A DNA stretch of 64,000 bases from Umezawaea sp036375055. GTDB lineage: Bacteria > Actinomycetota > Actinomycetes > Mycobacteriales > Pseudonocardiaceae. Position numbers and translations under genes: made by a program. This document shows, piece after piece, positions 1 through 7,390 of the stretch (its first letter is position 1; each line of letters starts with the position of its first letter). The stretch lies in NCBI RefSeq assembly GCF_036375055.1, contig NZ_DASUSQ010000017.1, positions 43,165-107,164 on the forward strand. The letters are read 5' to 3'. Under the pieces are notes generated by a model. It saw nothing but the letters and a program-made list of their open reading frames with translations. It had not been told where the DNA came from and did not search any database.

Positions 1-775
1 GGGCGACCATCTGCGTGTAGTTGTTGTTCACGTCCGCCTCGGGCGTGGCCTTCTTGTACAGCGAGGCGACCTTGCCCAGCAGTTCGGCGTTCGCGGGGTC
101 GTCGACCGTGCTGGTCGTGCCCTCGAAGAACGACTCCACGCCGGAGTAGGCGTAGGTCTCGGTGAGGAGCTGGAACACCGAGCCCGCGCCGCCGCGGATC
201 GTGTACCCGTAGCGGTTGGCGCCGAGGTCGGTCAGCTTCGTCGCCCGGTCGACCAGCTCGTCCCACGTGGTCGGCGGCGCCAGCCCCGCGGCCTCGAACC
301 AGTCCTTGCGGAACCAGATCACGTCCAGGTTGCCCGACGAGGGGGCCGAGTACAGCTTGCCGTCCGGCGCGGTCTGCCGCACGGTCTCGACCAGGCTCGG
401 CAGCAGCTTCCCCTTCAGCGGACCGGAGTCGACGCGCTCGTCGAGCGGTTCGAGCGCGTCCTGCCCGACCAGGTTCGCCAGGTACGACGTGGTCACACCA
501 CCGACGTCCGGCACCGACCCGCCCGCTATGGCGGTGTCGTACTTCTGCTGCACGGACGCGCTGGGGATGCCGACGTACTCGACCTCGATGGTCGGGTTCT
601 TCGCCTCGAACCGCTTGATGAGCTCCTCGTAGATCGGCGTCCGTCCGGGTCCGCCGTTGTTGTCCCAGAACGTGATCGTGGCGTTGCCACCACCGCTGCC
701 CCCGCCCGCGTCCGAACAGCCCGCGAGCGCGAGGCCGAGGGACAGGACGACCGCTGCCGCGCGACGGATTCTCAT
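1..775 (-). CDS. Sugar ABC transporter substrate-binding lipoprotein (3' end outside window)
   Basis: Extracellular solute-binding protein of family 1, the capture subunit of a carbohydrate ABC importer. The ATG at 775 opens a lipoprotein signal: Met-Arg-Ile-Arg-Arg, a hydrophobic stretch, then the lipobox LALAGC with the lipidated Cys at residue 20, followed by a Gly/Ser-rich tether. The mature part begins ITFWDNNGG, as in sugar-binding proteins, and contains YEELIKRFEAKNP, VPDV and the typical WFRKDWFEAAGL and PTTWDELVDRATKLT blocks. About 258 residues are visible and the frame is still open at base 1, so the C-terminal part lies outside. It is on the same strand as the two permeases at 1962-3763 but separated from them by a tnpB relic. 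No good Shine-Dalgarno sequence precedes the ATG, which may be a consequence of that insertion. The substrate is inferred to be pectin-derived oligosaccharide from the lyase/esterase gene upstream. Confidence 0.93.
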   Translation of the reverse strand, partial: MRIRRAAAVVLSLGLALAGCSDAGGGSGGGNATITFWDNNGGPGRTPIYEELIKRFEAKNPTIEVEYVGIPSASVQQKYDTAIAGGSVPDVGGVTTSYLANLVGQDALEPLDERVDSGPLKGKLLPSLVETVRQTAPDGKLYSAPSSGNLDVIWFRKDWFEAAGLAPPTTWDELVDRATKLTDLGANRYGYTIRGGAGSVFQLLTETYAYSGVESFFEGTTSTVDDPANAELLGKVASLYKKATPEADVNNNYTQMVA

Positions 776-921
776 CGAAACCCCAATCGGTGGATACCCC
801 GGTCTTCAAGCCGAGGAGGAGTCGATCTGCGGATGGTGCAGCTGGGTCCCGGGTCCGGAGTGGACGGGCGACACCGGTCGCCGCCGATGGGCCGGGTGGT
901 CCGCGGGGCGTGTCGGGGGCG

Positions 922-1926
922 GTGGTGGAGCGTGCGCACCGCGACCGCCTCTACCCCGACCAGGAGCGAGCGGTGGGGTCGTCGCGGACGTTCGGCTGCG
1001 TCCGGCTGGTCTGCAACCGGGCGTTGGAGGTCCGCACCACCGCGTGGAGCCAGGAGCGGCGGCGGGTCGGTTGCGGCGACACGTCGGCGTCGATCACCGC
1101 GGGGAAGCGGACCGACGAACTCGGTGTTCCGAACGAGGTGTCCCCGCTGCCGTCGCAGCAGTGCCCGCGGCACCAGCAGGTGGCCGTGTCGCGGGACCCG
1201 GCCGGTCGGTGGCACGCGTCGATGCTGGTCGAGACCAGCATCGGCCACCTCGCACCGCTGACGACCGCGATCGGCGTCGACGCCGGGCTCACGCCCCTGC
1301 TGACCCCGTCCACCGGGGAGGCGATCGCCAACCCGAGGCAGGAGCGCCGCGAGCGGGTGGCGTCGGCCCGTGCGCGACGGGACCCGGCTCGCGAGGCCAA
1401 GGGCTCCGACAACCGGGACGAGGCTCGCACCGCGGTGGCCCGCGTGCACGCCCGGATCGCCGGCAGGCGGCGGGATCCGCCGCGCAGGCCGACCGCTCGA
1501 CTCGTTCGTGGGAACCCGGCGATCGTGGTCGAGGACCTCGCGGTCCGCAACACGGTCCGCAACCGCTCCTCGGCCCGCGCCATCAGCGACGCGTCCTGGT
1601 CGGGGGTCCGGTCCGTGCTGACCCGCGAAGCCGCCTGGTGCGGCCGCACGGTGATCGCGGTGGACCGGTGGCACCCCTCCGGCAAGACCTGCTCGCGATG
1701 CCGGCGCGTGCTCGACACGCCGCCTTCGGGCGTGCGGGAGTGGACCTGTCCCGGTCGCGGTGAGGTCCACGACCGGGACGTCACCGCCGCACGGGACATC
1801 CCGGCCGCCGGACGGGCGGTCGCTGCCCGCGGGGACGGAGTCGGACCGAACCGGTGCCAGTGGTCGGTGGGGCATCTGTCGGAACCTCCCTTCCGGGGGA
1901 GAGGAAACAGGAACCGTTCGCTGTGA
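922..1926 (+). pseudogene. tnpB: TnpB-family RNA-guided nuclease remnant
   Basis: Best start is GTG 922 or 925, giving about 334 residues against the usual 370-400. Recognisable blocks in order: RDRLYPDQERAV (N-terminal strand), GCVRLVCNRALE, then IGVDAGLTPLLTPSTGE (RuvC-I Asp), NPAIVVEDLAVRN (RuvC-II Glu), DRWHPSGKTCSRC (first zinc-ribbon pair) and VHDRDVTAARDI (RuvC-III Asp). Two defects are visible. About 60 residues that normally lie between the QQ-LRHLQ block and VAVSRDPAGRW (the FF-GR-YPRFK region) are missing, and the second zinc-ribbon pair reads CPGRG instead of CxxCG, losing one Cys. All three RuvC acidic residues are present. The frame is open, but with those losses it is most likely inactive as a nuclease. 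The deletion estimate comes from memory of the family, not an alignment. Confidence 0.75.
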
Positions 1927-1928
1927 GG

Positions 1929-1965
1929 GGATGGGAATCCCCGCCTTTCCGGGGGAGGACGTCAA
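1929..1965 (+). other. Right end of the tnpB element; possible omega-RNA 3' end
   Basis: Stem TCCCC (1938-1942) pairs with GGGGA (1952-1956), followed by GGACGTCAA. In TnpB elements this segment is the 3' part of the omega RNA and the guide is read from the flank just beyond it, here starting near 1966 inside the permease gene. Whether it is transcribed is unknown. Confidence 0.5.
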
Positions 1966-2846
1966 CCCTTGACCGCCCCTGCGCTCAGTCCCTGCACCAG
2001 GAACCGCTGGACGACGGCGAACACGAGCACGACCGGCACCGCGGCGACCACGCCGCCCGCCGCCAGCGCCCCGAAGTCGGTGTTGAACTCGCCGAGCGCG
2101 TAGCTGAGCCCGACCGGCAGGGTGAACTTGTCCTGCCTGCTCGCGAACATCAGCGCGAACAGGAAGTTGTTCCACGCCCCGATGAACGCGAACGACCCGA
2201 CGGCGACCAGCGCGGGCCGCAGCAGGGGCAGGGTGATCGCGAAGAACGCGCGCGGCCTGGAGCAGCCGTCGACCATCGCGGCCTCCTCCAGCTCCACCGG
2301 GATGTTGCGCACGAACCCGCTCATCAGGATCAGCGCCAGCGGGAGCTGGAAGGCGGTGTCGGCGATGATCAGGCCGGTGAGGCTGTTGAGCAGACCCGCG
2401 TTCTTGAAGATCACGAACAGCGGGATGAGCATCATCGCGCCGGGGACGAACTGGGTGCACAGCAGCGCGAGCAGGAACACCCGCTGGCCGCGGAACCGGA
2501 AGCGCGCCAGCGCGTAGCCGCCCATCAGCGCCAGCACGCTCACCACGCCGAGCGTGCCGACGGCCACGACGAGGCTGTTGGCGAAGAACACCCCGAACCC
2601 GAGGCCGTTCCACACCGTGTCGAAGTGCTCGAACGTGATCGGCCACGGCACCAGCGCCGTCGACCCGGTGGGGCGGAAGGCGAAGACGAGCATCCAGTAG
2701 AACGGCACCAGCGTGAACAGCAGGTACAGGCCCAGCGGCAGGTACAGCCGCCAGCTCCGGCCCGGCTCGCCGCGGCGCTTCGGGCGCGGCGGGGTGTTCC
2801 GGCTGGGCGGGTCGACCTCGACCCGCCTGATGAGGGTCTCGGTCAT
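1962..2846 (-). CDS. Carbohydrate ABC transporter permease (MalG/ThuG type)
   Basis: Second membrane subunit of the sugar importer, 294 residues, start ATG 2846. A cytoplasmic Pro/Arg-rich N-terminus (about 1-30) is followed by the first membrane helix (YLPLGLYLLFTLVPFYWML) and five more. The cytoplasmic ATPase-docking EAA loop reads EEAAMVDGCSRPRAFFAITLPLLRPAL (key residues E, A, A, D, G, P). Its start overlaps the stop of the other permease by 4 bases (ATGA), so the two are co-translated. The TGA stop (complement of 1962-1964) falls inside the GTCAA terminus of the tnpB element, so the original C-terminus may have been changed by the insertion; the protein still ends at a normal family length. 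No ATPase gene is present, as is usual for actinobacterial sugar importers that share MsiK. Confidence 0.95.
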   Translation of the reverse strand: MTETLIRRVEVDPPSRNTPPRPKRRGEPGRSWRLYLPLGLYLLFTLVPFYWMLVFAFRPTGSTALVPWPITFEHFDTVWNGLGFGVFFANSLVVAVGTLGVVSVLALMGGYALARFRFRGQRVFLLALLCTQFVPGAMMLIPLFVIFKNAGLLNSLTGLIIADTAFQLPLALILMSGFVRNIPVELEEAAMVDGCSRPRAFFAITLPLLRPALVAVGSFAFIGAWNNFLFALMFASRQDKFTLPVGLSYALGEFNTDFGALAAGGVVAAVPVVLVFAVVQRFLVQGLSAGAVKG

Positions 2847-3763
2847 CGTCGGCTCCCGAACTTGGACACCCGCAGGTAGAGGATCGAGAAGAACAGCAGG
2901 ATCACGAAGCCCACGACCGTCAGCGCCGAGCCGTAGCCGAAGTCGTGGGAGTCCACGGCCTTGCGCGCGACGTACAGCGGCAGCGTGGTCGTCTGGTTGG
3001 CGGGACCGCCGCCGGTGAGGGTGTAGATCAGGTCGACGTTGTTGAACTCCCACACCGCGCGCAGCAGCGTGGACAGCACGATCGCGTCGCGCAGGTGGGG
3101 GAGCGTGACGCTGAGGAACCGCTGCCACCGGTTCGCGCCGTCCACGGACGCCGCCTCGTAGAGGTCCTTCGGGATCGTCTGGAGGTCGGCGAGCAGCAGG
3201 ATGGCGAAGAACGGCACACCGCGCCACAGCTCGGCGACCACCGTGGCGGCGAAGACCGTGTCCGGGTTGCCCAGCACCGACGTGCCGTGGTCGCCGATCC
3301 CGAGGTTCGCCAGCTCCTGGAACACCCCGGTGGACGGGTTGTACAGCAGGATCCAGATGCCGGTGGTCAGCACGCCGGACACCGCCCACGGGGAGAACAC
3401 CAGCGACCGCGCCACGGCCCGGCCGATGAAGGTCTCGTTGACGATCAGCGCGAGCGCGAGGCCCAGCAGGAGTTGCAGCCCGACCTGCACGACGACCCAC
3501 TTGGCGCTGAACAGCAGGCTCTGCCAGAACAGCGGGTCGTCGGTGAGCATCCGGTGGAAGTTGTCCAGCCCGGCGAAGCCGTTCTTCCACGGCTGCGTCA
3601 CGTTGTAGCGCTGGAGGCTGTAGTAGACGACGCTGCCGATCGGGTAGACCAGGAACGCCGCGAGCACGGCCACCGTCGGCAGGATCAGCGCGTACGGCGC
3701 CCACTCGCGCCGCTTGCGGCGGCGCGGCGGTGTCGGCAGCGGCCGGGTCGCCAGTGCCGTCAC
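2843..3763 (-). CDS. Carbohydrate ABC transporter permease (MalF/UgpA type)
   Basis: First membrane subunit of the sugar importer, 306 residues. The GTG at 3763 overlaps the TGA of the upstream pectinase gene (GTGA), so the true start is well fixed even though the frame stays open far upstream. N-terminus is basic (PPRRRKRREW), then helix 1 WAPYALILPTVAVLAAFLVYPIG. The periplasmic loop contains YNVTQPWKNGFAGLDNF. The EAA motif is YEAASVDGANRWQRFLSVTLPHLRDA. It pairs with the 294-residue permease and the lipoprotein to import an oligosaccharide, inferred to be a pectin fragment because the secreted pectinase is the first gene of the operon. Confidence 0.95.
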   Translation of the reverse strand: MTALATRPLPTPPRRRKRREWAPYALILPTVAVLAAFLVYPIGSVVYYSLQRYNVTQPWKNGFAGLDNFHRMLTDDPLFWQSLLFSAKWVVVQVGLQLLLGLALALIVNETFIGRAVARSLVFSPWAVSGVLTTGIWILLYNPSTGVFQELANLGIGDHGTSVLGNPDTVFAATVVAELWRGVPFFAILLLADLQTIPKDLYEAASVDGANRWQRFLSVTLPHLRDAIVLSTLLRAVWEFNNVDLIYTLTGGGPANQTTTLPLYVARKAVDSHDFGYGSALTVVGFVILLFFSILYLRVSKFGSRR

Positions 3764-5973
3764 GAGGGGTTCCACCCGTCGGTGCCCGCGAGGTAGGTCC
3801 GCACGGTGTGGCGGGCGGCGTCGGCCTCGGAGAGCTGCGGCCGGTCGGTGCCGGTGCCCGCGCCGGGTCCGGTGTTGCGGAACTCGGCGAAGCGGGCGTC
3901 GCGCCAGGAGAAGCCGGACATGTCGGTCCACGGCGCGGTCTTGACCGCGGCGGGCAGCACGGTGTCGCGGACGACGACCTGGGCGACGGCGTCGACGTCG
4001 CCGCCGGGGTGCCACGGCCTGCCCAGGTAGTAGGTGCGGGACTTCGCGGTGCTCACCACCGTGCTGTCGACGATGAGGAAGCCGAACGGGTTGTCGCGGC
4101 GGGTGCTGGCGGCGGTGAGGTAGCCGTTCGGGTCGCCGCCCCGGTCCAGCGCGGTGATGGTGGCGCGGTCGAAGACGGCGGTCGCGCGGCCGAACAGGAA
4201 GTCCACGTCGCCGCTGATCGAGCAGTTCCGGTAGTACTGCCGCGCCCGCGTGCCGACGGCCGGGGTGTCGGCGTAGAGGGTGTCCTGGTGGCCGAGGAAG
4301 GTCACGCGGTCGAACAGCATCCGGTCGCCGGTGGCCTTCACCGCGACGGCCTGCGTGGCGGTGATCTCCGGGTGCTTCGCGCGGTCGAACGAGTTGCGGA
4401 ACGTCAGGTCGCGGGCGGTGAAGTCGGTGGCCGCCAGCGTCGCCGTGGCGCTGCCGGTCGTGCCGTAGGTGCTGCCGTCCGGCTTCCTGGTGCCGCTCGC
4501 GTTGTCGTAGTCGATGACCACGTCGGACGCCCGGCCGGTGGAGCCGCGCAGCACGAGGCCCTTCTTGCTCGCGGGCACGGTGATCACCTCGCGGTAGACG
4601 CCCGGCTGGAGGGTGATCACCGCCCCGGCGGGGGCGGCGTCGATCGCCGACTGCACGGTCGCGAAGGAGCCGACGCCCTCGACCGAGACACCGGGGGGCC
4701 GGGCACCCGCCCGGAGGTGGGCGATCCGGTGCGCGGGTTCCAGCCCCCGGTCCAGCGCGGGCGTCCAGCCCGCGTCGGTGCCCAGCGCGGCGGTCGGGTT
4801 CGCGGCGTTGAACGCGGCCAGGAGGCTGGTCGGCCTGCCGTCGACGAGCGTCCCGCGCTCGGTCATCGCGGTGCCGCCCCAGTTGTGCACGGCCCGCTCG
4901 GGCCTCGCCCCGCCGCGGAACCGGAAGTGGTTGTTCTGCGCGTACAGCGCGGAGTTCACGCCGACGCCCCAGCTGTAGACGTGGTGCTCGCGCGGCTCGT
5001 AGAGGTTGTTGTAGACGTGGACCTGGCCGAACCGCACCCTGGGCGCGCGTTCGCCGACGTCGCGGAAGACGTTGTGGTGCACCGACACGCGCAGCTTGCC
5101 GGGGTCGGTGGTCGAGGTGTTCGAGGACCCGATGAGCATCGTCTTGGCGTGGTCGGTGAAGAGGTTGCGCGACGCGGTGACCAGGTCGGAGCCGGTGGTG
5201 ATGTCGAGCTGGCCGTCGTGGACCTGGTAGGGGCGTCCGAAGTGGACCGGTGCCGCGCTGTCCGGGTTCGGCTGGTCGGTGAAGGTGTTGCCGTCGACCC
5301 ACACGTGCGTGGCCCGTTGCAGCGACACCGAGTCGTACAGCGAGTTCCAGTTGCCGGGGGCCTCGCCGGGGGAGTTGTCGTTCGGGTCCCACCGGGGGAA
5401 GCAGTCGGCGGTGTCGCGGAAGGTCAGGTTGCGGATGATCACGTTGTCCGCGCCGTGGACGCGCAGGCTGCCGCCGGTGATCCCGGCGCCCCCGCCCAGT
5501 CCGACGATCGTGGTGTTCGAGGTGACGGTCAGGCCGATCGTGGCGCCCTGCTTGGCCGCCGACGCGGCGCGGGCGTCCTCCAGCGGCCCGGACGGGTCCT
5601 GGTCGCGACCCCAGACGGCCGGGTCGTACGCCGCCAGGTAGGCCTCCCGCGTGTAGCCGTCGACCGCGTGGTCCTCGCAGGTCAGGGGAGTGCCGTCGGC
5701 GGCGGTGTCGGCGTCGACCACCCCGGCGACGTAGACGATCTTCGGCTCGGTGTCGGCCAGCGCGGCGACGAGTTCGGCCCGGTTCCGGACGGTGTGCACG
5801 TGCTCCGCCGTCGCCGCCGAGCCGCCGGTGGTGCCCGTCCCGCTGGACGCCCAGCCGTCCCCGGCGGGCAGCACCTGCCTGCCGAGGTCGGGTCCCGACG
5901 CGTTCGCGGCGGGCACGGCCACCGCTAACGCGCTCATCGTGGACAACACGAGCGCACATCTCCTCAACCGCAT
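3760..5973 (-). CDS. Secreted pectate lyase (PL1)-pectinesterase (CE8) fusion
   Basis: 737 residues; ATG 5973 is chosen because GGAAAGG lies 8 bases upstream and a signal peptide (MRLRRCALVL..., cleavage near residue 25, AANAS) follows directly. The first half (about 60-405) is a PL1 pectate lyase right-handed beta-helix: WVDGNTFTD near 225, DITTGSDLVTASRNLF near 257 and the catalytic-site signature RAPRVRFG at 309-316. The second half (about 430-737) is a CE8 pectin methylesterase: GHQDTLY at 561-567 (Gln and Asp), DFLFG with the nucleophile Asp591, and LGRPW at 650-654 (Arg652, Trp654). Demethylation and beta-elimination would act together on methylated homogalacturonan outside the cell. 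It is the promoter-proximal gene of the transport operon. Single polypeptides carrying both activities are known but uncommon. Confidence 0.95.
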   Translation of the reverse strand: MRLRRCALVLSTMSALAVAVPAANASGPDLGRQVLPAGDGWASSGTGTTGGSAATAEHVHTVRNRAELVAALADTEPKIVYVAGVVDADTAADGTPLTCEDHAVDGYTREAYLAAYDPAVWGRDQDPSGPLEDARAASAAKQGATIGLTVTSNTTIVGLGGGAGITGGSLRVHGADNVIIRNLTFRDTADCFPRWDPNDNSPGEAPGNWNSLYDSVSLQRATHVWVDGNTFTDQPNPDSAAPVHFGRPYQVHDGQLDITTGSDLVTASRNLFTDHAKTMLIGSSNTSTTDPGKLRVSVHHNVFRDVGERAPRVRFGQVHVYNNLYEPREHHVYSWGVGVNSALYAQNNHFRFRGGARPERAVHNWGGTAMTERGTLVDGRPTSLLAAFNAANPTAALGTDAGWTPALDRGLEPAHRIAHLRAGARPPGVSVEGVGSFATVQSAIDAAPAGAVITLQPGVYREVITVPASKKGLVLRGSTGRASDVVIDYDNASGTRKPDGSTYGTTGSATATLAATDFTARDLTFRNSFDRAKHPEITATQAVAVKATGDRMLFDRVTFLGHQDTLYADTPAVGTRARQYYRNCSISGDVDFLFGRATAVFDRATITALDRGGDPNGYLTAASTRRDNPFGFLIVDSTVVSTAKSRTYYLGRPWHPGGDVDAVAQVVVRDTVLPAAVKTAPWTDMSGFSWRDARFAEFRNTGPGAGTGTDRPQLSEADAARHTVRTYLAGTDGWNPS

Positions 5974-6009
5974 GGCGGTGTGCCTTTCCTGGTCGTGACA
6001 GAGGTCTGG

Positions 6010-6029
6010 ACAACTCATTCCTGAGTTGT
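6010..6029 (-). promoter_or_regulatory. Perfect inverted repeat in the pectinase leader
   Basis: ACAACTCA-TTCC-TGAGTTGT, 8-bp perfect arms, centred about 46 bases before the pectinase ATG and downstream of its predicted promoter. No T-run follows, so an operator (for the divergent LacI protein or another regulator) is more likely than a terminator. Confidence 0.55.
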
Positions 6030-6081
6030 TCGGACCGGGGTTGATTCATGGATATGAACGCCGTCCAGACTGGTGAAACGA

Positions 6082-6110
6082 ATATTACGAATGCGTGTGC
6101 TTTGCGTCAA
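6082..6110 (-). promoter_or_regulatory. Predicted sigma-A-type promoter of the pectin operon
   Basis: Read on the minus strand: -35 TTGACG (6105-6110), 17-base spacer, -10 TAATAT (6082-6087). The match to the vegetative consensus is unusually good for this GC-rich genome. It would start transcription near 6074 and give a leader of about 100 bases containing the 6010-6029 palindrome. The surrounding 5974-6351 gap holds no gene and is markedly AT-richer than its neighbours. Confidence 0.6.
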
Positions 6111-6183
6111 TGAATTGAGTCTCGATTCAGAGGTATTCGATTTTTCGACAATTCATTCGACGCCATTCGAATCGAAGTCCGTC

Positions 6184-6193
6184 GAACGCGTTC
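6184..6193. promoter_or_regulatory. Palindrome GAACGCGTTC with nearby ATTCGA repeats
   Basis: A perfect 10-bp palindrome with a central CG, the symmetry preferred by LacI-family proteins, lies in the same divergent gap. The motif ATTCGA or its complement recurs several times between 6135 and 6180. This is a candidate operator only. Confidence 0.3.
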
Positions 6194-6351
6194 AGCGGGT
6201 CGGTTCCGCCCGCGGGGCCGGGCGTCCGTCAGGGTGAAACCGTCTCGTGGGCGTGCCGCCGCTTCCCAATGGGGGCTTACGGTCGTGCCGGGTCGAGCCG
6301 TAGCCTTCGGTAGACCAATCACTGGGTACTCACCGGTAGCGAGGGGCGCGC

Positions 6352-7365
6352 GTGGTCACGATCGCCGATGTGGCGCGACATGCCGGCGTCGCGCCGAGCA
6401 CCGTGTCCTACGTCCTCACGGGCAGGCGGTCGATCTCGGCCGCGACCAAGGAACGGGTGCGCGCCAGCGTCCGGCTGCTCGGGTACCGCTCCTCGACGCC
6501 CACCCGCACCCCGACCGGTGCGGCGGCGGGCGTGCTGGCGATGGTCCTCCCGCTGCGGGACGGCATGAACATGCCCGTGGTGACGCAGTTCGTCATCGCG
6601 GTCGCCAGCGCCGCGCGGCGGCACGGGCAGGACGTGCTGCTGCTGACGGCCGACGAGGGCGCCGACGGGGTGCGGCGGATCGCCGACAGCGGCCGGGTCG
6701 ACGGGCTGATCGTGATGGACGTCGAGATGCACGACGACCGCGTGCCGGTGCTGCTCGAACTCGCCAGGCCCACCGTCCTCATCGGCGTGCCCGCCGACGC
6801 CACCGGACTCACCTGCGTGGACCTGGACTTCGCGGCGGCGGGCGCGCTGGGCGTCGACCACCTCGCTGACCTCGGCCACCGCAACCTCGCGCTGCTGGGC
6901 GCGCCCAGATCGGTCTACCGCAGGGACACCGGGTTCGCCCACCGCACGACGGCGGGCTTCAGCGCGGCGGCCATGCGGCGCGGCATCGCGATCACCACGT
7001 CACCGGTCGAGCACGACGCCCCGTCCGTGCGGCGGTTCGTCACCGAGCTGCTCCGCGACCACCCGTCGGTCACGGGTCTGGTGGTGCACAACGAGACCGC
7101 GCTGCCTCTGGTGGTCGAGTCCCTGCGCTCGCTCGGCCGCCGCATCCCCGAGGACGTCGCCGTGGTCGCGCTGTGCCCGGACGACGTCGCCGAGCGGACC
7201 AGCCCTCCGCTGACGTCGGTCAACATCCCGGCGGACGAACTCGGGCACGAGGCGGTGGCGCTGCTGCGCCGCAAGCTCGACGGGGAACCGGTGCCCGCGC
7301 TCACCCTGCTGCCGCCGAGGCTGACCGACCGGGCCAGCGCCGAACGCGGACCGCTCGCCCCGTAG
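6352..7365 (+). CDS. LacI/GalR-family transcriptional regulator
   Basis: 337 residues from GTG 6352 (GAGGGG upstream). The N-terminal headpiece TIADVARHAGVAPSTVSYVLTG is a canonical LacI helix-turn-helix and hinge start. Residues from about 60 form a periplasmic-binding-protein-like sensor domain (GVLAMVLPL, VDGLIVMD, LGHRNLALLG, LTSVNIPADELGHEAVALL). It is transcribed divergently from the pectinase/sugar-transport operon across a 378-base regulatory gap, so it is inferred to repress that operon until a sugar derived from pectin binds. Effector and operator are not demonstrated. Confidence 0.93.
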   Translation: MVTIADVARHAGVAPSTVSYVLTGRRSISAATKERVRASVRLLGYRSSTPTRTPTGAAAGVLAMVLPLRDGMNMPVVTQFVIAVASAARRHGQDVLLLTADEGADGVRRIADSGRVDGLIVMDVEMHDDRVPVLLELARPTVLIGVPADATGLTCVDLDFAAAGALGVDHLADLGHRNLALLGAPRSVYRRDTGFAHRTTAGFSAAAMRRGIAITTSPVEHDAPSVRRFVTELLRDHPSVTGLVVHNETALPLVVESLRSLGRRIPEDVAVVALCPDDVAERTSPPLTSVNIPADELGHEAVALLRRKLDGEPVPALTLLPPRLTDRASAERGPLAP

Positions 7366-7370
7366 CGCCC

Positions 7371-7388
7371 TCGGACCGATCGGTCCGA
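7371..7388. terminator. Convergent-gene hairpin
   Basis: TCGGACCGA-TCGGTCCGA, a perfect 18-bp palindrome between the convergent LacI and SpoIIE-phosphatase genes, starting 6 bases after the LacI stop. No T-run; likely a bidirectional terminator of the GC-rich type. Confidence 0.5.
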
Positions 7389-7390
7389 CG

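Larger units (their letters stand above)
776..1965 (+). mobile_element. IS605/IS1341-type element (tnpB only), degenerate
   Basis: An insertion carrying only a TnpB-like gene and no Y1 transposase (tnpA), as in IS1341-type members of the IS200/IS605 family. The right end is recognisable: GGGAATCCCC, a short stem-loop, then GGGGGAGGACGTCAA, matching the usual GGGGAGGATGTCAA terminus of these elements. The left end has no diagnostic sequence; it is placed just after the lipoprotein gene's start codon because no host gene occupies 776-921, so that boundary is approximate. The family does not make target duplications, so none is expected. The element sits inside a sugar-transport operon transcribed from the other strand. 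Confidence 0.72.

Noticed and set aside
657..1763. Alternative long frames across the tnpB region
   Set aside because: Only the 922-1926 frame carries the TnpB motifs; the others are Arg/Gly-rich shadows.
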